Assembly (NCBI RefSeq): GCF_038050405.1
Contig: NZ_CP150900.1
Coordinates: 2,294,001-2,358,000 of the forward strand
Direction: 5' to 3'
Length of the DNA stretch: 64,000 bases
From: Paraburkholderia sp. IMGN_8
GTDB taxonomy: Bacteria > Pseudomonadota > Gammaproteobacteria > Burkholderiales > Burkholderiaceae
Of the stretch, positions 56,213-64,000 are shown in pieces (the first letter of the stretch is position 1; each line of letters starts with the position of its first letter). The position numbers were made by a program, and so were the translations under genes. Under the pieces are notes generated by a model. It was given only the letters and a program-made list of their open reading frames with translations, did not search any database and was not told the DNA's origin.

Positions 56213-57378
56213 CTCTCAGATTAGATTGTCACTGGGAATAGTAAAAATAAATTTCGGAATTGAATTTCGAAAATCTTATTTGTTTATATCTTAATTATAT
56301 TCCAAACCCAATTAATTCTACTTAAATATAAATATCGAGTCCTGAATGAGGCTCCAATGTGTCATCGCATCGGGCCAGGGCAAACACCTTCTGACGTTGG
56401 AAAAGCTCCCTGGCGATCACCTGAACGCAACATCAGGAGACGGTGTCGTTGCGTTGCAGCGGCGTTGATATTGAAGAAAAAACGAATCAATGCTTAGCAG
56501 GGTGTATTCCAGCACGTTTGCCGCCCAACGCAGGCGCCGAGATGTCGAATTTTGCTGTGGCGATCAGTCGGCCAAGTGTCGTTTAGCAAGACGAGCGGCA
56601 TCTTTCTGCTAGTCCGTTTCTTCTTAAGCTGGGCGGATGCGGAAGCACCGCTTGCCAAATTCGAGGAAGCACTGTTCTCACTTATTCGGCATCCGCCCTG
56701 TACGAGGACAATGGCCGCCCGCTCGCTTTCTCCGGCAAGTTCCGAAAGATGGTCTAAGTCCGTCGTCTAGCTCTGACAGATCAATAAGCAGGCGTGACCG
56801 CGGATTTTTTACGAAAGAGACGGCCAATCACGCCAATGCCTTTCAAAGATTTGCTTCTCCCGATGTGATTTGCGTCGAATTTTTCAGCATGCGTCGACCA
56901 GACAGAATTGCGTCCACGTTTTTTCCATTGGTACTTTCCGTAGTTCATGGCGCTACACAAACCTGTCTGCCGAGATGTCCACGTGGTCGCTGACGTTGCG
57001 CAGTGAAATGCATGGTAGGCATAGCAGTCAAGCGCATAACATTACGTACGAGCACTGTTTGCATAAAACTATTCCCGTTCTTGGCACAATTTTGTTCCTA
57101 GCTACCAGGCTGGAACCGAGGCTTCGCGTGTTGCCAGGACCGAAGCCGCTGCCCGCGGTACGTATCACCTTCAACGTATCGATCTGCCGCTCGAAGTACG
57201 TGGAACTAGACTTGGGACGTTCTCGGAGCTAAATCGCGACGGGTTCTCCGGAACACACTTTTTCTGAAGTTGCTCGACCGTCGTCAATCTAATTCCCCGC
57301 ACCGCTGTCTCAGTTTAAGACGCTAATCTAAGCTGCCCTCTGATGTTTCGAGCCTGTTAGTGAAACATCTGCGGGTCC
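56213..57378. other. AT-rich, gene-poor stretch of the island
   Basis: The left part (about 56220-56335) is strongly AT-rich. Further on only short frames are found, and none matches a family. Mobile-element ends are not obvious. It separates the HEPN genes from the pseudogene block. Confidence 0.45.
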
Positions 57379-57786
57379 CTAACGCTTTGACCGTTTTTTA
57401 GAGCAAGTTGCGGAAAGTGGCTCGTCGGGAACCGGAACAGCTATAAGACGTTTCGCGGGGATCCCATCTCCCCTTGCCTCCCGTTGGGCGACCGTTTTTA
57501 GCAATACGCTTAAGGCGTCAGCGAGAACCTGCCGCGTAGGCCTCGCTTCATCGGGCGTAAGCTTGGCACTCACTTCCCGTGCCGCTATGGGTTGTGTGTA
57601 CTGCGGGCCATAGAGTATCGCAAGGAGCTTAAGATGGTTCGCAGGGATATCATCTCCGCGCGCTTCCTATCGGGCGATGGCTTGTCGCGACACACCCAAG
57701 GTTTCGGCGAAATTACGGTATTTTCTCCACTTTTGCACTATGCGCTCGCCTAACCAGAGTCTCGTGCGAGGAGATGTCTGCGGGGC
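57379..57786 (-). pseudogene. XRE-family regulator gene with a Trp-to-amber change
   Basis: The minus strand reads RTRLWLGERIVQKWRKYRN, then FAETLGVSRQAIAR, stop (TAG, complement of 57667-57669), then EARGDDIPANHLKLLAILYG and on to KKRSKR before the normal stop at 57379. The normal helix-turn-helix reads SRQAIARWEARG, so TGG became TAG. A second EARGDGIPA unit 60 codons later matches the first and gives a 43-base imperfect DNA repeat (57452 and 57634). Apart from this one codon the frame is open. The original start is not clear. Confidence 0.65.
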
Positions 57787-57825
57787 ACAGCGTCAATCTA
57801 TCCTATCTCACGGTGCCCTTCGAAT

Positions 57826-57980
57826 CTGGTCGCATGCCATTTCGACCTCCGGCCGCTGATCGACACGACGGTTTGTGATCGTACTGTGGCAGCCTATTAC
57901 GAGACCGATAGCCGCCCTTCCACCATGCTCCGGCTGACGCTCGTGCCTATCGGCGAGGCTGGCTTGCATGGATGAACGCC
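57826..57980 (+). pseudogene. Broken second copy of the exoribonuclease C-terminus
   Basis: The plus strand reads LVACHFDLRPLIDTTVCDRT and VAAYYETDSRPS, then in another frame HHAPADARAYRRGWLAWMNA. This matches the intact protein at 24436-24939 (YFDLRPLIDTTVYDRSVAAY, HHALADARAYRRGWLAWMDA) residue by residue with one frameshift near 57920. Only about 50 codons remain, from an independent copy of the family, at 33 kb distance and opposite strand. Confidence 0.75.
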
Positions 57981-58032
57981 CGCAGACTTGGGGCGTGTTT
58001 GAAGGGGGGCACAGACTGTCGCCTGCCGACTA

Positions 58033-58049
58033 GAGCGTGTTAGGAACTT
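58033..58049 (+). repeat. IS5 left inverted repeat
   Basis: GAGCGTGTTAGGAACTT, the left end, next to the transposase 3' side. Confidence 0.85.
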
Positions 58050-58852
58050 TGAAGGACTGGCACCGCGTGAACAAGCATAAGCATCGCGAAGACCACAAAA
58101 TGAAGCCCGGCGAGGGTTTCGGGTAGCCGTTCATAATCACGTGCGAGACGGCGGAAACGGTTGAGCCAGCCAAAGCTGCGCTCGACCACCCACCGCCGGG
58201 GCAGCAGTACAAATCCCTTTTTCGCTTCCTCCAGTTTGATCACCTGCAGTTCAATGCCTTCGTCGCGTGCGGCCTGCGCTGGCTCTTTGCCCGTGTATCC
58301 CTGATCCGCAAATGCCACCTTGACGGTATGTCCCGTTACTTGCTGAACCTGACGCGCAAGCTCTGCCACCTGTGCGCGCTCCTGTTCATTGGCTGGTGTC
58401 ACGTGCACCGCCAGCAACTGTCCCAAGGTGTCCACAGCAATGTGCACCTTGCTGCCGCGTTTGCGCTTATAACCGTCATAGCCCGCGCGTGGACCACTCT
58501 CGCAGGTCGACTGTATCGTGCGACCGTCCAGAATCACGGCGCTGGGCTGGCCCTGCCGTCCCTGTGCCACGCGTATCACCGAGCGCAGGTCGCAGACCAT
58601 GTGCTCAAAGCAGCCTGCCTGTAACCAGCGTTGAGTCTGCTGATACACCAGTTCCCAAGGTGGGAAATCATTGGGCAGCATCCTCCAGGGCGCGCCGGCC
58701 CGAGCCATCCAGCGTAACGCGTCAAACATGTCGCGCAGTTCGTATTTGCGCTGCGGCGCCGTGACGTCCATCAGCGTCAGATAGGCGGCCGCGAAGCTCC
58801 ATTCTTCGTCGGACACGTCGGTCGGGTACCCTTTGCGGTCTGCTTTTTTCAT
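58040..58852 (-). CDS. IS5-family transposase
   Basis: The 270-residue transposase (start MKKADRKGYPTDVSDEEWSF) shows the DDE acidic residues in VILDGRTIQSTCE, FADQGYTGKEP and VVERSFGWLNRFRRLARDYE, the last with the conserved Glu of IS5 enzymes. The whole frame is intact, so the element may be active. The alternative start at 58891 runs into the inverted repeat. Confidence 0.93.
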   Translation of the reverse strand: MKKADRKGYPTDVSDEEWSFAAAYLTLMDVTAPQRKYELRDMFDALRWMARAGAPWRMLPNDFPPWELVYQQTQRWLQAGCFEHMVCDLRSVIRVAQGRQGQPSAVILDGRTIQSTCESGPRAGYDGYKRKRGSKVHIAVDTLGQLLAVHVTPANEQERAQVAELARQVQQVTGHTVKVAFADQGYTGKEPAQAARDEGIELQVIKLEEAKKGFVLLPRRWVVERSFGWLNRFRRLARDYERLPETLAGLHFVVFAMLMLVHAVPVLQSS

Positions 58853-58878
58853 CCCGCCAGGATACCAGGTCTCACACC

Positions 58879-58895
58879 AAGTGCCTAACACGCTC
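58879..58895 (-). repeat. IS5 right inverted repeat
   Basis: Read on the minus strand it is GAGCGTGTTAGGCACTT, matching the left end at 16 of 17 positions. Confidence 0.85.
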
Positions 58896-58925
58896 TAAGT
58901 GCCGAACTCGGAAAAGGAGTCAAAG

Positions 58926-59369
58926 GTGAACGCTATTAACCATCTCCCGACACCGCGACAATGGGAACAGGCGCGCCGTCGGGTTAGGACGATTATCGAT
59001 GGTCCAAACATTGATATTGACCGGATGATTCACGCAGTGCTCGCTAACGGACAATTGACGAATGAACTGAGGGAGACTTTTCCAGTGCTCACCCGTCCTC
59101 AACTCGCGCAACAGGTTGAGGCCGTTGTGCGATCCTCGTCCGTCCCGCTCATCGAAGCGGACGTTCAAAATCGATCAAAACCCGCTACGACGAGCACACA
59201 TACGCCTCACTGTCGCGCCCAATGCAATCTGGCGTCGTGCTGCAGATATTTGTGGGCGAACGCGATCGCCATGCTGCCCTCACCGACCGCTGAAGCGACG
59301 CGCTTGACCGGGCTCAATCTCACATCCCCACAGGCAAACACGCCGGGAACACTCGATTCGAGTAGGTAG
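58926..59369 (+). pseudogene. 5' fragment of an unknown gene, cut by rearrangement
   Basis: The frame begins GTG 58926 (GGAG 6 bases upstream) and reads a plausible helical protein, INHLPTPRQWEQARRRVRTI, ANGQLTNELRETFPVLTRPQ. After about residue 85 the composition changes and the frame runs antisense into the end of the reductase-like gene at 59207. The real 3' part has probably been replaced by that gene's end. Family not identified. Confidence 0.4.
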
Positions 59370-60877
59370 GGATCCCGGCTTTGGGACCAGCGTCCCGCCT
59401 TGACGACGTCGTCGCCGGTGAGAACATATCCGCGCACATCGCGTGCGATTTCCGCCGGCAACCACTCAGTCTCTGCATCGGCCCCAATGAACACGAACAA
59501 TCCACCGCAGTCGTGTCGACGCACCTCTGCGCTCAACCCGTCGCGTACGTCGATCGCTGTCAAATGGGTATCGCCGCGCGCACCGACTACTTCCGATCGC
59601 AGTTGCACCCCTACGTTCGACTTCCCACGAAGCTGCTCGACAAGGTAGCGAGACATGCTCTTCTCCAGTGAATCGCCTCGCAGGACAAGCGTAACCATGC
59701 GCGCATGATTGGCAAAGTACAACGCTGCCTGGCCGGCCGAGTTTCCACCACCGATCAGATAGACGTCGAGTCCGTGAGTAGCGTTCGCTTCGCTGCGTGA
59801 CGCGCCGTAGTAAATGCCTTTACCGATAAACCGGTCGAAGCCGTCGATCGCGAGGCGGCGCCACGTGACGCCAGTCGCGAGAATGATCGTTCGCGCCCGG
59901 ATGACGTCGCCTCCGTCAAGGTGAACGCTACGCCCGGCGACATCGATTCGAACGACAGACCGTGTCACCAGAATCTCTGCACCGAGCCGCTTGGCCTGCT
60001 GCAGTGCACGGCTCGCCAGTTCGTCGCCCGACACACCGTTGGGGAAGCCGAGGTAGTTCTCAATACGCGAGGAGGTCCCGGCCTGCCCGCCTGGCGCTTC
60101 GCGCTCCAGCACCACGGTACGCAAGCCTTCCGACGCACCGTACACTGCCGCAGCGAGACCAGCTGGCCCGCCACCAATGATCATCGTGTCGTAGTCGGCG
60201 AGGCGCGGCTGTGTCTGCAGACCCAGCAACTCCGCAAGCTCGCGTGTCGTAGGTCGGCTCAGCACCGTCCCGTCGACCAGTCGCAATGCCGGGCAATCCC
60301 GCTCTGGCGGACAGGTTCCAGGCCAGCGCGCCGTCAGTTCGGGCGCATCCGGTGTCATCCAGTCGTAGCTGATCTGGTTGCGGGCGAGGAACTGGCGCAA
60401 CGCGGTACAAGCGGTGTCCCAGCGACTTCCAATCATGGTCACGCGGGCCTTGGGCGGCTCGGCGGAGAGACCCTGCAGTCCGCCAATGCGCTCGCGCGCA
60501 AGGGCGCCCATCTTGAACGCAATTTCCGGCGACGCCGCAGCAAGTACGTAGTAACGCTGGGCGTCCACGCGCATGACACGCGACGGCTCCGAGGCCCGAT
60601 AGGCGCCTGGAAACGGCGAACTCAGCGCGAGCGGCACTTCGCCAAAGATGGTTCCGGGCAGACGCCAGCCCAGCGTGCGCTCGATACCGTCGAACGTCTT
60701 GATGACTTCCATCTTGCCGGACACAACGGCGTACAGCGCGCGCTCCCCACCTTCGTGAACCGCGAACTCACCCGCGCACAGATGCAGGTCTGCGCACGTG
60801 TGCGCGAGATGCTCCAGTTCGTTGTCAGGGAGTGTTGAGAACAGCGGAATCGCCCGGATGTCGTCGATTGTCAGCAT
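59207..60877 (-). CDS. cNMP-binding-domain FAD oxidoreductase, thioredoxin reductase-like, lacking CxxC
   Basis: The 556-residue protein starts with a cyclic-nucleotide-binding domain (residues 1-130, VSGKMEVIKTFDGIERTLGW, PGTIFGEVPLALSSPFPG), continues with a glutaredoxin-like segment (NQISYDWMTPDAPELT) and a thioredoxin reductase fold: FAD motif IIGGGPAGLAAAVYG, NAD motif LIGGGNSAGQAAL, ATG motif ILATGVTWRRL. Where thioredoxin reductases have a CATC redox pair, this protein has GIYYGASRSEA, so the thiol centre is missing. Starts at ATG 60877. The role is not known; disulfide reduction by this route is unlikely. Confidence 0.85.
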   Translation of the reverse strand: MLTIDDIRAIPLFSTLPDNELEHLAHTCADLHLCAGEFAVHEGGERALYAVVSGKMEVIKTFDGIERTLGWRLPGTIFGEVPLALSSPFPGAYRASEPSRVMRVDAQRYYVLAAASPEIAFKMGALARERIGGLQGLSAEPPKARVTMIGSRWDTACTALRQFLARNQISYDWMTPDAPELTARWPGTCPPERDCPALRLVDGTVLSRPTTRELAELLGLQTQPRLADYDTMIIGGGPAGLAAAVYGASEGLRTVVLEREAPGGQAGTSSRIENYLGFPNGVSGDELASRALQQAKRLGAEILVTRSVVRIDVAGRSVHLDGGDVIRARTIILATGVTWRRLAIDGFDRFIGKGIYYGASRSEANATHGLDVYLIGGGNSAGQAALYFANHARMVTLVLRGDSLEKSMSRYLVEQLRGKSNVGVQLRSEVVGARGDTHLTAIDVRDGLSAEVRRHDCGGLFVFIGADAETEWLPAEIARDVRGYVLTGDDVVKAGRWSQSRDPYLLESSVPGVFACGDVRLSPVKRVASAVGEGSMAIAFAHKYLQHDARLHWARQ

Positions 60878-61258
60878 GGCTTCGTCCAAACAGGCAAGTG
60901 AGGTGAAGCTCGGTCCAAGGGCTCTCCGGTCGTCTGCCTGACAAAAAGGACATGCGCAAGCAGACCGCTCAGCCACCTAACGTTCGATGCGAGGCGAGCA
61001 CACCGCCGTTAGTCTTCCCTCGCCGAGCGCACTGATACTGCTCGAACAGTTATGCGAACGCATACCACAACCGCACTACAGACAGCAGGCAGACGTAGCC
61101 AGTATATGTTTATCCGCTGGAGCCAGTTCCCCGACCTAAGCGCGGCGCTAGCGCCAGTTGATCCTCCGAGGCGGCCGAGATCGGAGCGTTCCAGCAGGTC
61201 CGCTTTGAGCCTCACGACATGAATGACGGCTCCTGGCCGGCCTTCCGCCGATTCCCCG
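60878..61258. other. 380-base gap
   Basis: The left part should carry the promoter of the oxidoreductase gene. I see no open frame of note or structured element. Confidence 0.4.
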
Positions 61259-62023
61259 CTATCCGGCCAGTTCACGATGCAAGGCCCGATACTCCTGCGA
61301 AAGTTTGTGTCCTGGATCGAGGTGAATGACGGGGGTCGCCTGCTGGTGCGATTCGCGGATCTTCACGGACGAAGACAGCCGCGAAGCCAGCACCGGCAAG
61401 CCCTCACTGACGAGTTCGTCGACCAGCTTTTGAGGCAGGCTCGCACGAGGCTGAAACTGGTTGATGACAATCCCCTCCACCTCCAGCGCGACGTTGTGAT
61501 CCTGCTGGATCTCCTTCACGTTTTCCAGCAACGTGTAAAGCGCGCGACGGGAAAAGTCATCACAGTCGAACGGAATCAGACAACGCTCGACGGCGATCAG
61601 CGCGGAGCGGGTGTAGAAGTTCAACGCCGGCGGCGTGTCGATATAAATCGCGTCATACATGTCGAGTTCGTTGAGCGCGTCACGCAACTTGTAGATCTTG
61701 TAGCGGGATTCCAGTTTGCCGTGCAACGCGTCCAGATCAGGATGAGCGGGCATAACGTCCAGGTTCTCAAACGGCGTCGGATGAATGAAAGACGTGACTT
61801 CCACAGGCCTGAAGCTGAACGTTAACGCGGTTTCAAAGAAGCCGGCGACGGTGGGATGGGCCTCGCTGGCCTGCGGGCCGAGCAGGTATTGACTTGAATT
61901 CGCCTGGGCATCCAAGTCGATAACCAGAGTGCGCAGACCTTCGCTCGCGCTGATGGCCGCCAGGTTGCAGACGATGGTCGATTTGCCTACGCCACCTTTC
62001 TGATTGAATACGACGCGCCGCAT
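61259..62023 (-). CDS. ParA-family ATPase (orphan)
   Basis: The 254-residue protein has the deviant Walker A motif QKGGVGKST (from residue 8), LVIDLDAQANSSQYLLG as Walker A'/B region, and IYIDTPPAL. GGGGAG lies 3 bases before ATG 62023; an upstream frame to 62293 is without similarity. No ParB gene or parS-like repeat is next to it, so chromosome or plasmid partitioning by this gene alone is unlikely. It may position another complex. Confidence 0.87.
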   Translation of the reverse strand: MRRVVFNQKGGVGKSTIVCNLAAISASEGLRTLVIDLDAQANSSQYLLGPQASEAHPTVAGFFETALTFSFRPVEVTSFIHPTPFENLDVMPAHPDLDALHGKLESRYKIYKLRDALNELDMYDAIYIDTPPALNFYTRSALIAVERCLIPFDCDDFSRRALYTLLENVKEIQQDHNVALEVEGIVINQFQPRASLPQKLVDELVSEGLPVLASRLSSSVKIRESHQQATPVIHLDPGHKLSQEYRALHRELAG

Positions 62024-62296
62024 GTTCTCCCCTTGAATGGAAGCTGTCCCAAAGCCCCAGCATACCTGAGTCAGCGGACACCTTGCCGTATGCAGTTGAC
62101 CCGCGGCTGGAAAAAGAAACAAACTTATGCGAACCGACGACTCCTGAGTTACCAACACTAAATCAGCGTCCCGTGACGCGCGAGGTTGTTTCAGCAGCTC
62201 CGTTCTGCGCGCGTTGTTCGAGTGCAGTTCCGGACAGAAGCGATAGCAAGACGAGGTCGGACCGTTGCGAATGCCGCGATACCGTCTGTGCAAACG
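62024..62296. other. Gap of 270 bases
   Basis: No gene seen. It should hold the promoter of the ParA gene. Confidence 0.35.
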
Positions 62297-62527
62297 CTAC
62301 TGGCCGGCCGAAGCCCCCACCGGCGACGAAGTCGAAGTTCCCATGGCCGACGAAGCCGGCACACCCTTCTTCGATTTCCACTTCTTTGGCTTCTTTACGT
62401 GCTTTTCCACCGGCGGTGAGTACGAACTCACTGCACTCGCTTCATTCCTCGAAGGGGGCTGAGATTGCGCAAGCGGAGCGGAGGCCGCAAGCGCCAGAGC
62501 AGTCAACATCAGCGTCAATTTTTTCAC
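62297..62527 (-). CDS. Small exported Lys-rich protein
   Basis: The 76-residue product (GTG start 62527; GGAG 10 bases upstream) has a signal peptide (LTLMLTALALAASAPLAQS) and a mature part with VKKPKKWKSKKG in the middle and Ser/Thr/Gly-rich end. Similar short exported proteins occur in Burkholderia. Function unknown. Confidence 0.6.
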   Translation of the reverse strand: MKKLTLMLTALALAASAPLAQSQPPSRNEASAVSSYSPPVEKHVKKPKKWKSKKGVPASSAMGTSTSSPVGASAGQ

Positions 62528-62855
62528 AATGTTTTCTCCATCGACTGTCGTATTTACATGCACACGCTGGGTCATTATGTTCTGCGCTCCCCCGCGCCTG
62601 ACGTTCGACTGTAAAAGGAGCGCCCAGCAGCCCGTTTACATCGAGGTCCGGGCTCTCAGGTGAAAGCTCTTCCAGTGCGCTGTTGCTTCGGATGCGCGGC
62701 TGGCGACACGCAAAATCCCGCGCTTTGCCACTGCAGCGAAACCCGGCGACGGCCAACGGTTCGGCTTGATGCGGTACCCGACTACGCATCAGCCACATTC
62801 GGTTGGGCCGCGGTTGAATCGTCCTGGTCTGACGTGGACCGGCGCTGTGCGAAGT
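62528..62855. other. Gap of about 330 bases
   Basis: Overlapping short frames on both strands. Nothing recognised. Confidence 0.35.
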
Positions 62856-63476
62856 CTATTGCTTCGCGGTGCTCGTAACAAGCAAGCGGGCGACTTCCGC
62901 GACGCGCTTACCCTGGAACCGCGCGGCTTCCAGCGTGGCGCCGTCCGGCTTCGCCTGCCCTCCTGCTGAAGCATGCGTCGCACCGTACGGGGTGCCCGCC
63001 TTGAACATGACGGGATCGGCGTAACCCGGGGGAACGATGATCATCCCGAGGTGGGCAAGCGTGTTATACAGCGAAAGAATGGTGGATTCGTTGCCGCCAT
63101 GAAGAGACGACGTCGAGCTGAATGCGGATCCGATCTTCCCGTTCATCACCCCCCCAAACCAGAGACCGCCGAGGCTGTCAATGAACGCCCTCAACTCCGA
63201 GGCCGCCGAGCCGAATCGTGTCGGCGTACCAAAGATGATCGCATCCGCCCAGGTCACGTCCGCTTCGGACGGGGCTTCGTATTTGGCGTTCATCTTTGCC
63301 GCAGCTTCACGCCAGCCGGGCGCTTTGTCCATGACGTCTTCCGAGACGACCTCTCGAACGCGGCGGACACGTACCTCGGCTCCAGCCGCTTTTGCTCCAT
63401 CGGCAATGGCGCCCGCGAGAGATTCTGTGGAACCGTCCCGGGAGTAAAATATAACGGCTACCTTCTGCATATTCAT
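62856..63476 (-). CDS. wrbA: NAD(P)H:quinone oxidoreductase, WrbA-like
   Basis: The 206-residue flavodoxin-fold enzyme binds FMN in the N-terminal loop (VIFYSRDGSTESLAGAIADG), with the GTPTRFGSAASELRAFIDSL and SSTSSLHGGNESTILSLYNT motifs of WrbA, and it reduces quinones by two electrons. Start ATG 63476 has a weak signal; the longer frame to 63539 is unlikely. The only deviation from WrbA is the GYADPVMFKAG region. Confidence 0.87.
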   Translation of the reverse strand: MNMQKVAVIFYSRDGSTESLAGAIADGAKAAGAEVRVRRVREVVSEDVMDKAPGWREAAAKMNAKYEAPSEADVTWADAIIFGTPTRFGSAASELRAFIDSLGGLWFGGVMNGKIGSAFSSTSSLHGGNESTILSLYNTLAHLGMIIVPPGYADPVMFKAGTPYGATHASAGGQAKPDGATLEAARFQGKRVAEVARLLVTSTAKQ

Positions 63477-63859
63477 TTTGGCATCCTTAGCAAATAATCG
63501 ACTTCCAGGGAAACGGCTGAAAAGATATGATTTGATCACGTCGAGATCTGATTGGGTTAGGGGCCTGTTCGCTTAAGCGACGCGTTGCAATCGCTTCTTG
63601 GCGATAACTGATGTTATCCGAGATCGCCGCAGACACGCGATAGGTGATCCATGGATGCAGATTCCAATGCCATGGACGACACGGTGCGCCAACGACGTGA
63701 CAGGCCGAACGGGACGCCCATCACGGGACGAGACCGCGCCCGCTCCAGAACAAGAGCCGTCGGCGTCTGATAGGAGGGCGAATCAGGTTGAAGCCGAAAG
63801 CGCCTGCGACGGCCGCACCATGCGCTGCTGGCAATGATTGAGACGCGCCTGGAGTCAGG
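63477..63859. other. Gap upstream of wrbA
   Basis: Contains the wrbA promoter on the minus strand and the downstream side of the partial LysR gene. A 79-codon plus-strand frame at 63598-63837 is not supported. Confidence 0.4.
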
Positions 63860-64000
63860 TCAAATTCCAGCCAGTACATTCGGCATCGCGGTCACGAGAA
63901 AGTCCAGCAATGAACGCACAGAAGGCAATATTCCCTGGCGGCTGGGAACAAGCGCTGTCAGGCTCGATTCCCCCGCTGACCACCCCGGGAGAACCATCTG
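63860..64000 (-). CDS. C-terminal end of a LysR-type regulator, partial
   Basis: The frame enters from the right edge and ends at 63860-63862. It reads LTALVPSRQGILPSVRSLLD followed by FLVTAMPNVLAGI, the usual closing part of a LysR-family effector domain. In this type it is often divergent from or upstream of a target; here it precedes wrbA on the same strand with about 380 bases between. Confidence 0.75.
   Translation of the reverse strand, partial: QMVLPGWSAGESSLTALVPSRQGILPSVRSLLDFLVTAMPNVLAGI

Larger units (their letters stand above)
58033..58895. mobile_element. Intact IS5-family insertion sequence (863 bp)
   Basis: Terminal inverted repeats GAGCGTGTTAGG(A/C)ACTT bound one transposase gene, with 16 of 17 bases matching. 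TA lies outside both ends (58031-58032 and 58896-58897), a 2-bp target duplication. The element carries no other genes. It inserted at the border of a truncated gene. Confidence 0.85.

Noticed and set aside
59921-60838. 305-codon plus-strand frame
   Set aside because: Antisense to the FAD oxidoreductase gene; Arg/His-rich shadow composition.

Overview
The window is high-GC DNA that reads like a Burkholderiales chromosome or megaplasmid, most likely Paraburkholderia, Caballeronia or Burkholderia. The pointers are the salicylate/gentisate (nag-type) operon, OmpC-like porins of the Burkholderia type, intracellular PHB depolymerases with a phasin, two large methyl-accepting chemotaxis proteins, MHS/AAHS transporters and a WrbA-like quinone reductase. 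No rRNA, tRNA or CRISPR array was recognised. Taxonomy is inferred from gene content only.

Region by region. 1-8.5 kb: the tail of an S53 peptidase, an MHS transporter, then a NahR-like LysR regulator divergent from a complete nagAaGHAbIKL-type operon. That operon encodes reductase, large and small oxygenase subunits, ferredoxin, gentisate dioxygenase, fumarylpyruvate hydrolase and maleylpyruvate isomerase. Together they predict salicylate -> gentisate -> maleylpyruvate -> fumarylpyruvate -> fumarate + pyruvate. 8.5-11.2 kb: a porin and an AAHS aromatic-acid symporter on the opposite strand, a plausible uptake pair. 11.6-18.6 kb: a storage-polymer block with a patatin-like lipase, two Cys-type PHB depolymerase paralogues, a phasin and small accessory proteins. 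18.8-24.2 kb: a periplasmic binding protein translationally coupled to a hybridless NarX-type sensor kinase, and a Cache-domain chemoreceptor.

24-42 kb is accessory DNA. It holds small hypothetical genes, remnants (AraC, surface protein, exonuclease copy, SOS-peptidase-like), a FIST protein, a metallo-beta-lactamase gene broken by one in-frame amber codon, a gene made of 66-bp tandem repeats, and a HEPN plus immunity-like cluster. 40.5-52 kb is more chromosome-like: a DinB/TetR pair around a perfect operator palindrome, a large exported HAF-repeat protein, a group II intron-like remnant, a chemoreceptor with a CheR-type tail, a Tat-exported intradiol dioxygenase and flavohaemoglobin.

52-59 kb is a second island. 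A short tyrosine recombinase appears to have lost its catalytic Arg I. It is followed by a lipoprotein and three genes whose products each carry an R-x4-H motif of the HEPN RNase type, then decayed DNA with an XRE regulator killed by Trp->amber, a second broken copy of the 24-kb exonuclease, and an intact IS5-type element. 59-64 kb returns to ordinary genes: a cNMP-domain thioredoxin-reductase-like protein without CxxC, an orphan ParA, a small exported protein, WrbA and the end of a LysR gene.

The best candidates for something undescribed are the HEPN cluster at 54.1-56.2 kb, the 22-residue repeat protein at 32.9 kb with its small partner, and the binding-protein/kinase pair at 18.9-21.8 kb. 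All function calls come from reading the sequence; no database search was run.
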